Of a stretch of DNA of 64,000 nucleotides, positions 1 to 9,621 are shown piece after piece (within the stretch, counting starts at the first letter, position 1; every line of letters begins with the position of its first letter). The stretch comes from Sipunculus nudus. Lineage: Eukaryota > Annelida > Sipuncula > Golfingiida > Sipunculidae. The position numbers were made by a program, and so were the translations under genes. The stretch is taken from assembly GCA_026874595.1 (NCBI GenBank), contig CM049307.1, forward strand, positions 28,869,079 to 28,933,078. Direction: 5' to 3'. The notes under the pieces were generated by a model. The model was not told the DNA's origin. It worked only from the letters and a program-made list of their open reading frames with translations, and did no database searches.

Positions 1-918
1 CTCTTCCTTTTAACTTATATCCTTGAACTGCAGTTGCCGTTTGTAACAAGAAATTTATATTTTCAGCGTCATGTAGCACAATCAGGTTAAAACGGAATGA
101 TACACGAGGGTTAAATGTTATCAAAGGTCTAATATAATATCTCAAAGCGAAGACCTGAACTATTTTCCGGACATTAATATTGCTGGATCTGTAAATAAAT
201 GTCTTAAATTTGTCTGTATATACGAACAAAAATACATGCACAAATAAATATAAATATATAAGTATAATTTAGCACGAGATATTGCGGATTGATTGAATAT
301 AACATTGACAGAGAGATATGAAGTTATATTAGTTGTTGCGCCATGGTGACCCGCGACCTACCCCATCAGAAAGGTCACCTGACCTCATCATGCCAGTCCA
401 ATAATATACGTAATCACAAGAGGCCAGAGTGGCCATGGTCATCTGTGTCCCCCACCAAATCAATGCCGGCTCCGACAACTGCTTGTTTTTCCTGGGTTTT
501 ATTAAATCTGAAGGTCGCCGTAAGATCACATCCATGAGTATATACATTGTCAAACAATTCTTCTGATTTGTCAGTTTGGATATCTCTTTCGGACAGAGAG
601 CTGAGAGCTCATCTACAGTCTTATCATATACAAACCAATCTTCTTGTGTGGAGAACTTATATTATACACAGATTTCTCAGGAGTGACAGAGGGATGTACA
701 TATTAGATTTAACCGGCACTGATTGAATGCTATGTTTGAACAATATATAAAATGATATCATTTCAAATGCAATGCTTATCAGTACTGTCTCTCTGTTTGA
801 TAGAAATATACCTAAATATTTGTTAATTTATATAATTACCTTAAATTTGGCTTTCAGTTCGCAGACACTAAGCCATTGTTCATTGCCTCAACCGGGAGGG
901 TATGCGTTCATTCCTGTT
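1..918. other. Unassigned AT-rich sequence
   Basis: I recognise no gene or repeat. On the minus strand, reading from about 508 down to 433, an AG is followed by 25 open codons (EKQAVVGAGIDLVGDTDDHG...) ending in TGA. This could be a short terminal exon, but the polypyrimidine tract is weak and nothing supports it nearby. Overlapping frames on both strands at 329-553 look like chance openings. Confidence 0.3.
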
Positions 919-1617
919 CGTGTGTTTGTTTGTGTAGGTGTGTGTTTGTTTGTGTAGGTGTGTGTTTGTTTGTGTAGGTGTGTGTTTGTTTGTGTAGGTG
1001 TGTGTTTGTTTGTGTAGGTGTGTGTGTTTGTTTGTGTAGGTGTGTGTTTGTTTGTGTAGGTGTGTGTTTGTTGGTGTAGGTGTGTGTTTGTTTGTGTAGG
1101 TGTGTGCTTGTTTGTGTAGGTGTGTGTTTGTTTGTGTAGGCGTGTGTTTGTTTGTGTAGGTGTGTGTTTGTTTGTGTAGGTGTGTGTTTGTTTGTGTAGG
1201 TTTGTGTGTTTGTTTGTGTAGGTGTTTGTTTGTTTGTGTAGGTGTGTGTTTGTTTGTGTAGGTGTTTGTTTGTTTGTGTAGGTGTGTGTTTGTTTGTGTA
1301 GGTGTTAGTTTGTTTGTGTAGGTGTGTTTGTTTGTGTAGGTGTGTGTGTTTGTTTGTGTAGGTGTGTGTTTGTTTGTGTAGGTGTTAGTTTGTTTGTGTA
1401 GGTGTGTGTTTGTTTGTGTAGGTGTGTGTTTGTTTGTGTAGGTGTGTGTTTGTTTGTGTAGGTGTGTGTTTGTTTGTGTAGGTGTGTGTTTGTTTGTATA
1501 GGTGTGTGTTTGTTTGTGTAGGTGTGGGTTTGTTTGTATAGGTGTGGGTTTGTTTGTGTATGTGTTTGTTTGTTTGTGTAGGTGTGTGTTTGTTTGTGTA
1601 GGTGTGTGTTTGTTTGT
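919..1617. repeat. Minisatellite, about 20-bp unit (TGTGTAGGTGTGTGTTTGTT)
   Basis: About 700 bp of head-to-tail units alternating TGTTTGTTTG and TGTAGGTG, with 18-22 bp length variants and a few GGTGTTAG and GGTGTGGG variants. The G/T asymmetry keeps the reverse strand open and creates artefactual His-Lys-Gln-Thr peptides. The array starts and ends sharply and has no coding meaning. Confidence 0.95.
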
Positions 1618-2135
1618 TCATAACATAACCCGCGCAAGCATGAACGGAATCCCATGTTATTTAAGGGAAAGGGCCAATGAAAAATGGACTAGGTCTTGGT
1701 TGGGCCTAGCTCATCATCTGGATCCAGGAATGACTTCCAGAAATATTGACGAATGTGCAGTCACTTATGCGCGATTAAACATGTATGGGAAGATGGTAAA
1801 ATAAGTTAATGCAAACACTTCTTGGGGAAGCTTATGCACCAGTGAACCACATGGGAGGCATCCCCGAGAATGTATATTTCCAGTAGGTTGAATGGTAAAA
1901 TTTGATGCGTGCGCACAGCCGTTGGTTGTCTTTTTCCAGCCGTCAGCGTATAGAGCATAAGCATCTTCCTTTGATGTTGATGCAGTAAAAAATCGAATAT
2001 AAATGGGTGTCATTTTTAACTGCGGTCCGGTTGAAAGAAAAGTTCATCAGTGATATTCCCAATTTATATTTTTCTTTGGTAATTTGCTGCTAAAACTTTA
2101 TAATTTTTAAAGGCTCTGTTACGATGTATAACGTA
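1618..2135. other. Intergenic; contains short dispersed repeat near 1795-1900
   Basis: No gene is seen. The stretch around 1795-1900 (AAACACTTCTTGGGGAAGC, then CCCCGAGAATGTATATTTC) resembles 37165-37345 and, less fully, 12750-12800, so it is a dispersed repeat of unknown class. Confidence 0.4.
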
Positions 2136-2560
2136 TATTAACTGAAAAAAAATCCCTCGAAACTTTTATAAAAATAGACCAAGAAAACGCCACTATCACT
2201 GCATACAGGTTGCTCGTTTTGTTCATATTCAAATGTTTACAAAATTTGAGGACAAAGGCATCTGGTGGCAAGTCAACCAAATCAGAGATTTGCGCAAAGG
2301 GAGTTTTGAAACTGGTTACATTGCAGCTTCCACAAATATACAAAAAACCACCTCGGGTTACATGGTATTCCTACCTGCAACCATTGGCGCAAGTATATAC
2401 CGTGTTTTCTACAATATTGTAGATTAACAAGCTCGTACATCTGTCACAGATGCCTTATGAGATGCCTTTTCTTTACAGGAACCACCTGCAGTTCATTTAT
2501 ATGTACAAAGAGTAAGCAAGAATTCACATTAAGTTCAACAGTAAAAAGTAGGTGAATAAC
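2136..2560. repeat. Dispersed repeat shared with 22030-22460
   Basis: Both copies contain, in the same order, a CTTTTATA...AATAG segment, a CACACAGG/CATACAGG...GCTTG segment, a GGCATCTGG(T/C)GGCAAGTCA segment, and a GGTTACATG segment followed by (T/A)TCC. The matched order over about 400 bp with scattered mismatches marks an old non-autonomous element. I see no clear termini or coding capacity; open frames at 2119-2427 are incidental. Confidence 0.55.
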
Positions 2561-2561
2561 T

Positions 2562-2580
2562 CAGGGGCGTAGCCAGGATT
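2562..2580 (+). mobile_element. hAT-like terminal fragment
   Basis: CAGGGGCGTAGCCAGGATT has the CAGGGGCG start typical of many animal hAT-type MITE termini. The rest of the element is missing: an AT repeat follows within a few bases, and the gypsy element is inserted into that repeat. Confidence 0.4.
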
Positions 2581-2606
2581 GAGGAAGGATATATATATAT
2601 ATATAT

Positions 2607-3400
2607 TGTTACAGGTGCTCTTTTTATTATGTGACACGAGCGTAACTCCTGTTGTGGCACTCGTGTCTTGCCGCGTATTATATTCTATGTTTAATCCGTA
2701 CTGGTTGAACTCTCGTTGTCATGTTTAGCCTTGGGATTTCACGCTTGGTCGTGGGTCACGTGATGAGCCTGGTATGTGGAGATACACAGCGCTGTTTTTC
2801 TGGAGAATTCCTGAAACGCGTGTAGACTGTGATGTTCAAGATCTTATAGACTATTCGAGAAGTGGAAAATTCTCGGCTTGAGGTGGGAAGGTATATAAAG
2901 GGGTGTGTTTTGTAACGGAAGAGAACAGCAGAGCAGATTCCAGCGGACGCAGAAGCGTGTGTCAGGACCTTATCCGACGAATGCGGCAATTATAGATATT
3001 CAAAGACCTTCTCCTCGATTTTATGAATTTGGACTTCAGTTTACTTTCTGGGTTGTTGCAAGAACTTTCAACTGGACTGTCATTCTCCGAGAGTTTACAT
3101 TTAAAGGACTTATCGTTGTGATGGTGTTGGTACCCAGGTACTGTGCACATTATTTTCTATGTGATTGTATTTATTTGTTGTTATACCGCTGTTTTACTGT
3201 ATAATTGTATTGATTTAGTGTATTGCAATGATTTAAGAATAAATTATAGTTATTTGTTAACAAAAATCCACTGACTTCTTTATTCATTCCCCTAGACATT
3301 TCACGCTGCCTAGTGTTACAGAATCTGATTTTTTTTATCTTCATTACAAAACTTGTGTTTATCACACATACGTGATCTGTTTATATTAGGTTCCGTAACA
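2607..3400 (+). repeat. 5' LTR of gypsy copy 1 (794 bp)
   Basis: It begins TGTTACAGGTGC and ends GGTTCCGTAACA; the ends form the inverted repeat TGTTAC/GTAACA. A TATATAAA box near 2891 lies in the promoter region. A second TGTTACAG lies inside at 3314. The 3' LTR lacks about 60 bp immediately upstream of that internal motif. The open frames on both strands here are non-coding. Confidence 0.93.
2891..2898 (+). promoter_or_regulatory. TATA box of the gypsy LTR
   Basis: TATATAAA follows GGTGGGAAGG; the same motif stands in the 3' LTR near 8757. The position fits the U3/R boundary of an LTR promoter for RNA polymerase II. Confidence 0.6.
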
Positions 3401-3406
3401 TAAAAT

Positions 3407-3424
3407 TGGGGGCTCGTCCGGGAT
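3407..3424 (+). promoter_or_regulatory. tRNA-Pro primer binding site
   Basis: TGGGGGCTCGTCCGGGAT is complementary to the last 18 nt of mature tRNA-Pro including CCA. It is the same primer site used by several vertebrate retroviruses and gypsy elements. It lies 6 bp after the LTR and starts minus-strand DNA synthesis. Confidence 0.95.
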
Positions 3425-3544
3425 GCTTAATAGTTTTCAAATTTATTAGGCCTTTACCTGGACATTGTTCTATCATACATTGTTTACAAGATTACATATT
3501 GTTTACAGGATTTATCTCAATTTTTTTTGTTATTGTTTTCAAAC

Positions 3545-4850
3545 TGAGACATTTGTTGACGATCCGGACCCTGATCAACTTGAACAGTTGTCAAAAGACC
3601 AGTTGTTGCGTTTGGGACATTACTTGTGAAAAAAGCTTTGAGAAAGCCTGATATCATTGCTAAAATCATGCAAGATCTTATTAGAAAAGGTTTAATTGAA
3701 GAGATTGAAGTTGAAACATAAAAAAAATTATAGCCTTGCTATGCAATTGGAATTTAAAAAGTTAGAAATGCAACATTAGCTAGCATTAAAACAGTTAGAA
3801 TTAGAAAAAGAAAAACAGAGAGAAGAGAGGGAAGAACATGAAAGGTTAGAAAGAGAAAGACTAGAAAAAGAAATAGAAAGAGACAGACTAGAAAAAGAAA
3901 AAGAAATTAAGTTAAGACGACTGGATTTAGAAAGACTTAAAGTAGAACGTAGTCTAAGTGCTGCCCCAACTCACAGTTTTGATGTTACTAAACACATTAG
4001 ACTTGTCCCAACATTTCAAGAAAAAAAGGTTGATAAATATTTCTTACACTTTGGGAAGGAAGCTGAAAATTTAAAATGGCCCTGAGGAAAATTGGACTAT
4101 GTTGTTACAAAGTGTATTGACTGGCAAGGCCAGAGAAATTTATACAGAGCTTTCAGTAGAAGCTGCTGCTGACTATGACCTGGTAAAACGGTTAATCCTA
4201 AAAGGTTACGAGTTAGTTCCAGAGGCTTACCGCCAGAAATTGAGAAATCGGGAAAAGCGCAAAGAACAGACCTACGTCGGGTTTGCTAGGACAAAAGATC
4301 AGTTGTTTGATCGCTGGTGTGGTTCTAAAAATGTAATGAAAGATTATGACAATTTGCGCCAGTTTGATTTTGCTTGAAGAATTTAAGCGCTGCATTAACG
4401 CAGATGTTAAAACTTTTCTCGATGAGAAAAGTCCTAAAACACTTGACATTGCGGCTCAATAAGATGATGATTATTCATTGTCACACAAAAATGTCCTTTA
4501 CTAGCAAATCAAACCAGTCATTCATAAATAAGAATGTAAAACAGTTTGGTTAAAAGAAGTTTACAGCGCAGTCTCTCAGTACTAGTAGTCCTGATAGTTC
4601 AGCAAAGCCTATAGATACATCTCATTCCACGTCCACTGTGTTTTAGTCCAACAAAGACCAGTATTTTCAAAGAAAATCTGTAATTACTGCAAGAAGGAAG
4701 GTCATCTAATATCTGACTGCTGGAAACTTGCGAATAGACCAAATAGCAAACCTTCTGGTTTTGTTTCAAAATCTATGCATAGCATAGTACAAGAGCCAGG
4801 CTCTTTTCATGTAAATAAGGGGTACAACTACTTTATTGGCTCCAGTAAAA
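3545..4850 (+). pseudogene. gag: gag remnant, gypsy copy 1
   Basis: The stretch encodes broken pieces of a Gag polyprotein, the structural protein of the retrotransposon particle. In order these are an N-terminal segment rich in Leu (PDQLEQLSKDQLLRLG near 3570), a long Lys/Glu/Arg-rich coiled-coil-like region (about 3720-3950), a capsid C-terminal segment (QSVLTGKAREIYTELS, YELVPEAYRQ at 4105-4240), and a zinc knuckle. The initiator Met seen in copy 2 at 39071 is lost here and many stops and frameshifts interrupt the frame. The VPEAYRQ-type segment recalls the SCAN-like capsid domain of other gypsy elements; this is family knowledge, not a computed match. Confidence 0.8.
4679..4720 (+). other. 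Gag zinc knuckle CX2CX4HX4C, copy 1
   Basis: The codons read CNYCKKEGHLISDC, a complete retroviral-type CCHC zinc knuckle for RNA packaging. Copy 2 keeps it at 40592-40633. Confidence 0.92.
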
Positions 4851-4874
4851 TAGTTTGATGCTACGGAGGCCCAC

Positions 4875-5135
4875 GTGCCTTCTGAATCCAAAGGAAAATC
4901 CGTAGTTTGCGGGGTAAAAACCTCAGTTGATTCCTGCGAGGGATTAAATAAGGCTAGGTCCTTTCAAGACTCCTGCGAGGAGTGTTCTCTAAATAAGTCC
5001 TTTTATGACTCTTGGGAGAGTATTTCAAATGACGCCAGGTCCTATTATGACAAACAGAAGTTTATTTCTACTGAGGAAAATTCCTCTGTTGACTCCCATG
5101 AGGAGTTTGATGATAAAAAAGATGTAGATCCTTAG
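4875..5135 (+). pseudogene. Gag-protease linker, acidic Ser/Asp/Glu-rich, copy 1
   Basis: An 86-codon open stretch between zinc knuckle and protease is rich in Ser, Glu and Asp with repeated DS(C/W)E units (DSCEGL, DSCEEC, DSWESI, DSHEEF). It probably is the linker between nucleocapsid and protease. Copy 2 has the matching stretch at 40800-41040, where stops cut it. The repeats suggest internal duplication of a short acidic motif; no function can be assigned. Confidence 0.55.
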
Positions 5136-5155
5136 ATGACTCTGAAACAGAGTTT

Positions 5156-5770
5156 ATGACTGACACCTTCAATGTCAGTTCTTTGTTTGATGAAGTTGAA
5201 GTAGTAGATTCCTCTCTTGACTCTAAAATGGAGTTATTTGAACCATTCATATATGATGGTTTTGTATCACTTTCGAGTGATTTTTCAGATTCAACCCCTA
5301 TTAGAATTTTGAGGGACACTGGTTCAGGCCAGACTCTCATGTTAACAAACACTTTGCCATTTTCTGGTAGGTCCTTTACTGGTGCACATGCACTTGTTAA
5401 TGGTGTTTTTTCAGACAGGCACACTTCATTTCCGCTTCACAGTATTCATTTAAATTCGGAATTGATTTCTTGGAATATTACTGTGGGCAAAAGAACTACT
5501 TTACCCTTTAAGGGAATTCAGTTGCTACTAGGCAATGATGTTGCAGGTGATAAAGTGCAGCCTGTAACGATAGTGACAGAAAAGCCGTCACTTGATCAGG
5601 ACACTGATCTGGAAAGTCAGGAAATTCCTGGTTTGTATCCTTCATGTGCTGTAACTAGATCTATGGCCAAGAAAAACACAAATGAGGATAATGGTCCAGA
5701 TTATAACACTCTGGGAGTCACTAGTGACTCGTCTAACGACTCGCCCGTACAGGATGCAGCATTCTCAAGG
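5156..5770 (+). pseudogene. Aspartic protease of gypsy copy 1
   Basis: The best preserved part of copy 1: an open frame runs from 5156 to 5908. The catalytic motif DTGSG lies at residues 54-58 (Asp codon at 5315), and a LLLGNDVAGD segment near residue 124 fits the C-terminal (I/L)LG(N/R)D element of retrotransposon proteases. The enzyme would cut Gag-Pol as a homodimer in the particle. An acidic spacer follows and the frame runs into the start of integrase. Copy 2 has Val in place of the catalytic Asp. Confidence 0.78.
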
Positions 5771-6934
5771 TCAGAACTTATCGCGGAACAGCATAAGGAC
5801 CCTGATATTTCATGTTTGTTTCCCAGGGCAGTTTCTAAAGATGAGCTGTCACAGAACCCAGTTTATTTCTATGTCAAAAATGGAGTGTTCATGCGTAAAT
5901 GGCGTTAGGTATAAATAAAACGTATCAGAAAGTTAGTACACATTTCTATTGGCCTAATCTCAGGAAAGATGTTATCATGCCATACATGCCAGACGGTAGG
6001 CAAGCCCAATCAGAATCCTCCTAAGGCCCCACTTAGGCCTATTCCTGCTTTCGAGGAACTATTCAGTAGGATTATTGTTGATTGTGTTGGACCACTGCCC
6101 AAAACAAAATCTGGACATGCATATTTGCTGACAATTATGTGCACATCTACCAGGTTCCCTTAGGCAATACCCTTGCGCGAAATTAATGCCAAAAGTGTTG
6201 TCAAAGCTCTGACCAAATTTAACTTTTGGATAACCAAAATCCGTTCAGTCTGACCAAGGGTCTAATTTTATGTCTGGCTTATTCCAACAAGTTATGCTTG
6301 AGCTAGTTATAAAACAGTACAGCTTTTCGCCATACCATCCTGAAAGTCAGGGCGCCCTCGAGTGTTTTCACCAGACATTAAAAAAAATGATCAGAACTTA
6401 TTGCTATGACACACAGAAAGACTGGAATAAAAGAATCCACCTATTTCTGTTTGCTGTCAGAGAATCCTTTCAAGAGTCCTTGGGTTTCAGTCACTTTTAC
6501 TGCAGTATGTCTCAGACTTTCGCACTAAACTACACAATGCTTGTGAGATTGCAAAGTCAAATCTAAAATCTGCACAAAGTAAAATGAAAACAAGGTATGA
6601 CAAGCACACTGTAGGTCGAACGTTTGAGCCTGGTGAAAAGGTCCTTGCCTTACTTCCCATCCCTGGCAGACCTCTGCAAGCTAGGTATTTTGGTCCTTTC
6701 ATTGTTGACAAGAAAGTCAATGATTTAAATTACATACTGTTGACACCAAATAGATGTAAGAAGAAACAACTGTGCCATGTTAACATGTTGAAACCATATT
6801 ATGACAGGAACAGCACATCAGATGTTGTACAAAATGTTACAGCTGTTAAATGTGTAAATACTGACCCTGACCGAGTTAAAGTAGATACTGATTGTAAGTG
6901 TGATGTAGACATTCAGTGTGGTACAGTACCATAA
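5771..6934 (+). pseudogene. Integrase of gypsy copy 1, upstream of RT
   Basis: Pieces in several frames encode an N-terminal pre-segment (LIAEQHKDPDIS, YFYVKNGVFMRKW), the end of the zinc-binding domain (CHTC near 5976), and the catalytic core: IIVDCVGPL (first Asp at 6080), QSDQGSN (second Asp at 6252) and the Glu in GALECFHQ (codon 6360-6362). The C-terminal GPF module follows (RYFGPFIVDKK near 6690). About 120-130 bp carrying the two zinc-binding His residues is deleted at about 5908; copy 2 keeps that region. The enzyme would insert element DNA into the chromosome. Its place before RT is the key oddity. Confidence 0.85.
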
Positions 6935-6944
6935 AAAAACTCAG

Positions 6945-7705
6945 ACATACTTAAAAACCTTGATGCCAAACTGTCACACCTTACCGCACAACAACAACAA
7001 GACCTCAAGAACCTGCTGCTGAATTATGAACATTTGTTTAGTGACATTTCAACGCGAACTAACATGTTGTGGCATGACGTCGATGTTGGCGAGGCAAGCG
7101 CAGTCAAGCAACATCCTAATAGACTGAATCCAGAAAAGCAAAAGTATCTACAAGATGAGATTCAATATTTGCTTGACAATGATTTTATTGAACCTAGTAA
7201 CAGTAACTGGAGTTTACCATGTATTCTTGTGCCAAAACCTGATGGAAGTTACCGTTTATGCACAGATTATCGAAAACTGAACTCTGTCACCAAGATTGAC
7301 ACGATCCCGATTCCGAGGATCGATGACTGTATTGATAGAGTCGGTAGCTCCAGATATGTCTGCAAGTTTGACTTGCTAAAAGGATTCTGGCAAGTTCCGC
7401 TGACAGATCGAGCGAAAGAAGTGTCCGCATTTGTGACGCCGCAAGGACTATCCCAGTATAAAGTTATGCCGTTTGGCATGAAGAACTCTCCAGCCACGTT
7501 CCAGCGCCTCATCCATATGGTTGTCAAGGACATTCAGGGCTGCGACGCATATATTGATGACCTTATCGTGTACAGCGACACCTGGGAGAAACATCTGCAA
7601 ATTCTTCGCGACCTCTTCGAAAGACTCAGTGAATCACGTCTGGTCGTCAACTTAGTGAAATCTGAGTTTTGTCATGCACAAGTAACATTTTTGGTTATAT
7701 TGTAG
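6945..7705 (+). pseudogene. Reverse transcriptase of gypsy copy 1
   Basis: An almost uninterrupted frame (224 codons from 7034) holds the Ty3/gypsy RT fingers and palm. Visible motifs are YLLDNDFIEPSNSNW, SLPCILVPKPDGSYRLCTDYR, FDLLKGFWQVPL, TPQGLSQYKVMPFGMKNSPA and the catalytic YIDD at 7550-7561 followed by LIVYSD. Together these are diagnostic. The frame is lost at 7705, inside the segment leading into the RNase H connection. The enzyme copies the element RNA into DNA from the tRNA-Pro primer. A short upstream frame (LTAQQQQDLKNLLL) joins it to the integrase tail, as in a single Pol polyprotein. Confidence 0.9.
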
Positions 7706-8345
7706 GGCAGGGTCAGGTAAAACCTGTTGATGCTAAAATAAGTGCTATTTCTGCATTTCCTAGACCAGAAAACAAAAAGCAAATGATGGGTTTTCTTGGT
7801 ATGGATACTACAGGAAGTTTTGTCCAAATGTTTCTGCTGTAGCTGAACCTTTGTCTAATTTTTTAAAGAAGAAACAAAAGTTTGTATGGAGTGTTCAGCG
7901 TGTAAATGCATTTAAGAATTTGAAAACAATTCTGCAAAGTTCACCAGTTTTAGCAGCTCTAGACTTTTCTGTACCTTTAAAGATAGCTGTAGATGCTAGT
8001 AATACTGCTGCTGCTGCTGTGTTGTTACAAGAAGGCAATGATGGCATAGATCATTCAATTTGTTATTTCTCAAGAAAGATTAATGCAAACCAGAAAAACT
8101 ACTCCACTTTTGAAAAACAATGTTTGGCTTTGATTTTGGCGTTGCAACATTTTGAAGTTTATGTTACTTCATCAGTCAGGCCTATCATTGTCTTCAGTGA
8201 TCACAATCCCCTCACATTCATGAACAAGTTGAAGTGTAAAAATAAAAAAAAAAATGTTGAGATAATGTTTGTTCTTACAGGATTAATCTCTTGATATCAT
8301 GTACATTAAAGGGAAAGACAATGTACTTGCTGATGCTTATCGAGA
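7706..8345 (+). pseudogene. RT connection and RNase H of gypsy copy 1
   Basis: The RT thumb/connection segment (FPRPENKKQMMGFLGM) is separated by a frameshift from an open frame (7851-8294) with RNase H signatures: AVDASNT with the first catalytic Asp, SICYFSRKIN, KNYSTFEKQCLALILAL and VFSDHNPLTF. The usual acidic residue of the KE(C/L)LAL motif is Gln here but Glu in copy 2, so the site looks damaged. RNase H would degrade the RNA strand during reverse transcription. The frame ends in an A-rich slip near 8245. Confidence 0.85.
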
Positions 8346-8422
8346 TGTTTATGAAATGTTGTAAACAAGGTGTTTATGTAATGTTGTTTTTTGAGATGTA
8401 AAAATTTAGTGATTGTGATCGC

Positions 8423-8455
8423 AAAAAGAAAGTTTTCCGTGAAAACTTTCTTTTT
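8423..8455 (+). other. Perfect hairpin upstream of polypurine tract, copy 1
   Basis: AAAAAGAAAGTTTTC, loop CGT, then the exact reverse complement: a 15-bp stem with a 3-nt loop. Copy 2 has the same hairpin at 44464-44498 with a different loop. Confidence 0.9.
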
Positions 8456-8464
8456 TCTTACAGC

Positions 8465-8472
8465 AGGGGGAG
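8465..8472 (+). promoter_or_regulatory. Polypurine tract, copy 1
   Basis: AGGGGGAG abuts the 3' LTR and would prime plus-strand DNA synthesis. Confidence 0.85.
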
Positions 8473-9203
8473 TGTTACAGGTGCCCTTTTTATTATGTGA
8501 CACGGGCGTAACTCCTGTTGTGGCACTCGTGTCTGGCCGCGTATTATATTCTATGTTTAATCCGTACTGGTTGAACTCTCGTTGTTATGTTTAGCCTTGG
8601 GTTTTCACGCTTGGTCGTGGGTCACGTGATGAGCCTGGTATGTGGAGATACACAGCGCTGTTTTTCTGGAAAATTCCTGAAACGCTGTAGACTGTGTTGT
8701 GCAAGATCTTATAGACTGTTCGAGAAGTGGAAAATTCTCGGCTTGAGGTGGGAAGGTATATAAATGGGTGTGTTTTAGAACGGAAGAGAACAGCAGAGCA
8801 GATTCCAGCGGACGCAGAAGCGTGTGTCAGGACCTTATCCGACGAATACGGCAATAATAGATATTCAAAGACCTTCTCCTGGATTTTATACATTTGGACT
8901 TCAGTTTACTTTCTGGGTTGTTGCAAGAACTTTCCACTGGACTGTCATTCTCCGTGAGTTTACATTTAAAGGACTTATCGTTGTGATGGTGTTTGTACCC
9001 AGGTACTGTGCACATTATTTTCTATGTGATTGTATTTATTTGTTGTTATACCGCTGTTTTACTGTATAATTGTATTGATTTTGTGTATTGTAATGTTAAG
9101 GTTGTTTTAAGAAAAAATGTTACAGAATCTGATTTTTTTATCTCCATTACAAAACTTGTGTTCATCACACATACGTGATCTGCTTATATTAGGTTCCGTA
9201 ACA
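8473..9203 (+). repeat. 3' LTR of gypsy copy 1 (731 bp)
   Basis: It begins TGTTACAGGTGCCC and ends GGTTCCGTAACA. It matches the 5' LTR with scattered substitutions and lacks about 60 bp just before the internal TGTTACAG at 9118, which accounts for the length difference. The divergence implies an old insertion. Confidence 0.93.
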
Positions 9204-9257
<54 letters not shown>

Positions 9258-9340
9258 TAGAAGTATATAGGTGCAGAACGAATCTAACAGTGCTCCATTA
9301 GCCTGATGCTAAGAGCTGATACACAGAATTTACAACGAAA

Positions 9341-9439
<99 letters not shown>

Positions 9440-9440
9440 T
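9204..9440. repeat. (TA)n and (GA)n microsatellites
   Basis: (TA)n flanks the 3' LTR, followed by about 90 bp of unique sequence, then (TA)n at about 9346-9394 running into (GA)n at 9395-9436. The left flank of the 5' LTR is also (AT)n, so the gypsy element inserted into a pre-existing AT repeat. Confidence 0.93.
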
Positions 9441-9557
9441 TTTACACAACAAGAAGGCACTTATGTTCTCTAATAAGTTATGGGGCTCAAGTTTCCTGCA
9501 ATGTCTCCAATATTACATCCTAAGGATCGAGCTCAATGTCTCCTGACATCAGTGCTA

Positions 9558-9621
9558 CACTAGATCTAATTGGTGCTCGGTAAAACACCGGTGTTTAACC
9601 GAGCTCCAATTGGATCTAGTG
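9558..9621. repeat. 64-bp near-perfect palindrome
   Basis: Left arm CACTAGATCTAATTGG continues to the centre ACACCGGTGT, and the right arm ends CCAATTGGATCTAGTG. By eye, 28 of 31 positions pair, with three mismatches and almost no loop. It would extrude as a cruciform or fold as RNA, and may be a palindromic MITE. Confidence 0.9.

Larger units (their letters stand above)
2607..9203 (+). mobile_element. Ty3/gypsy retrotransposon copy 1, Gmr1-like gene order, inactive
   Basis: This is a complete LTR element. The 5' LTR begins TGTTACAG and ends CCGTAACA, and an 18-nt tRNA-Pro primer site follows 6 bp later. Then come degenerate gag, aspartic protease, integrase, reverse transcriptase and RNase H, a purine tract, and the 3' LTR. 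Integrase lies upstream of reverse transcriptase, the order described for the Gmr1 group of Ty3/gypsy elements and the reverse of most gypsy elements. The element sits in an (AT)n tract, so the duplication reads ATAT but cannot be delimited. Frameshifts and stops occur in every domain. Confidence 0.92.

Noticed and set aside
329-553. Overlapping plus and minus frames of 64 and 74 codons
   Set aside because: No motif, no splice context for either, and both strands are equally open.
1305-1655. Open frame rich in His-Thr-Asn-Lys-Gln
   Set aside because: It is the translated reverse strand of the 20-bp minisatellite.
3406-3651. 81-codon frame starting at the primer site
   Set aside because: It reads through the primer-binding site and gag leader out of the gag frame.
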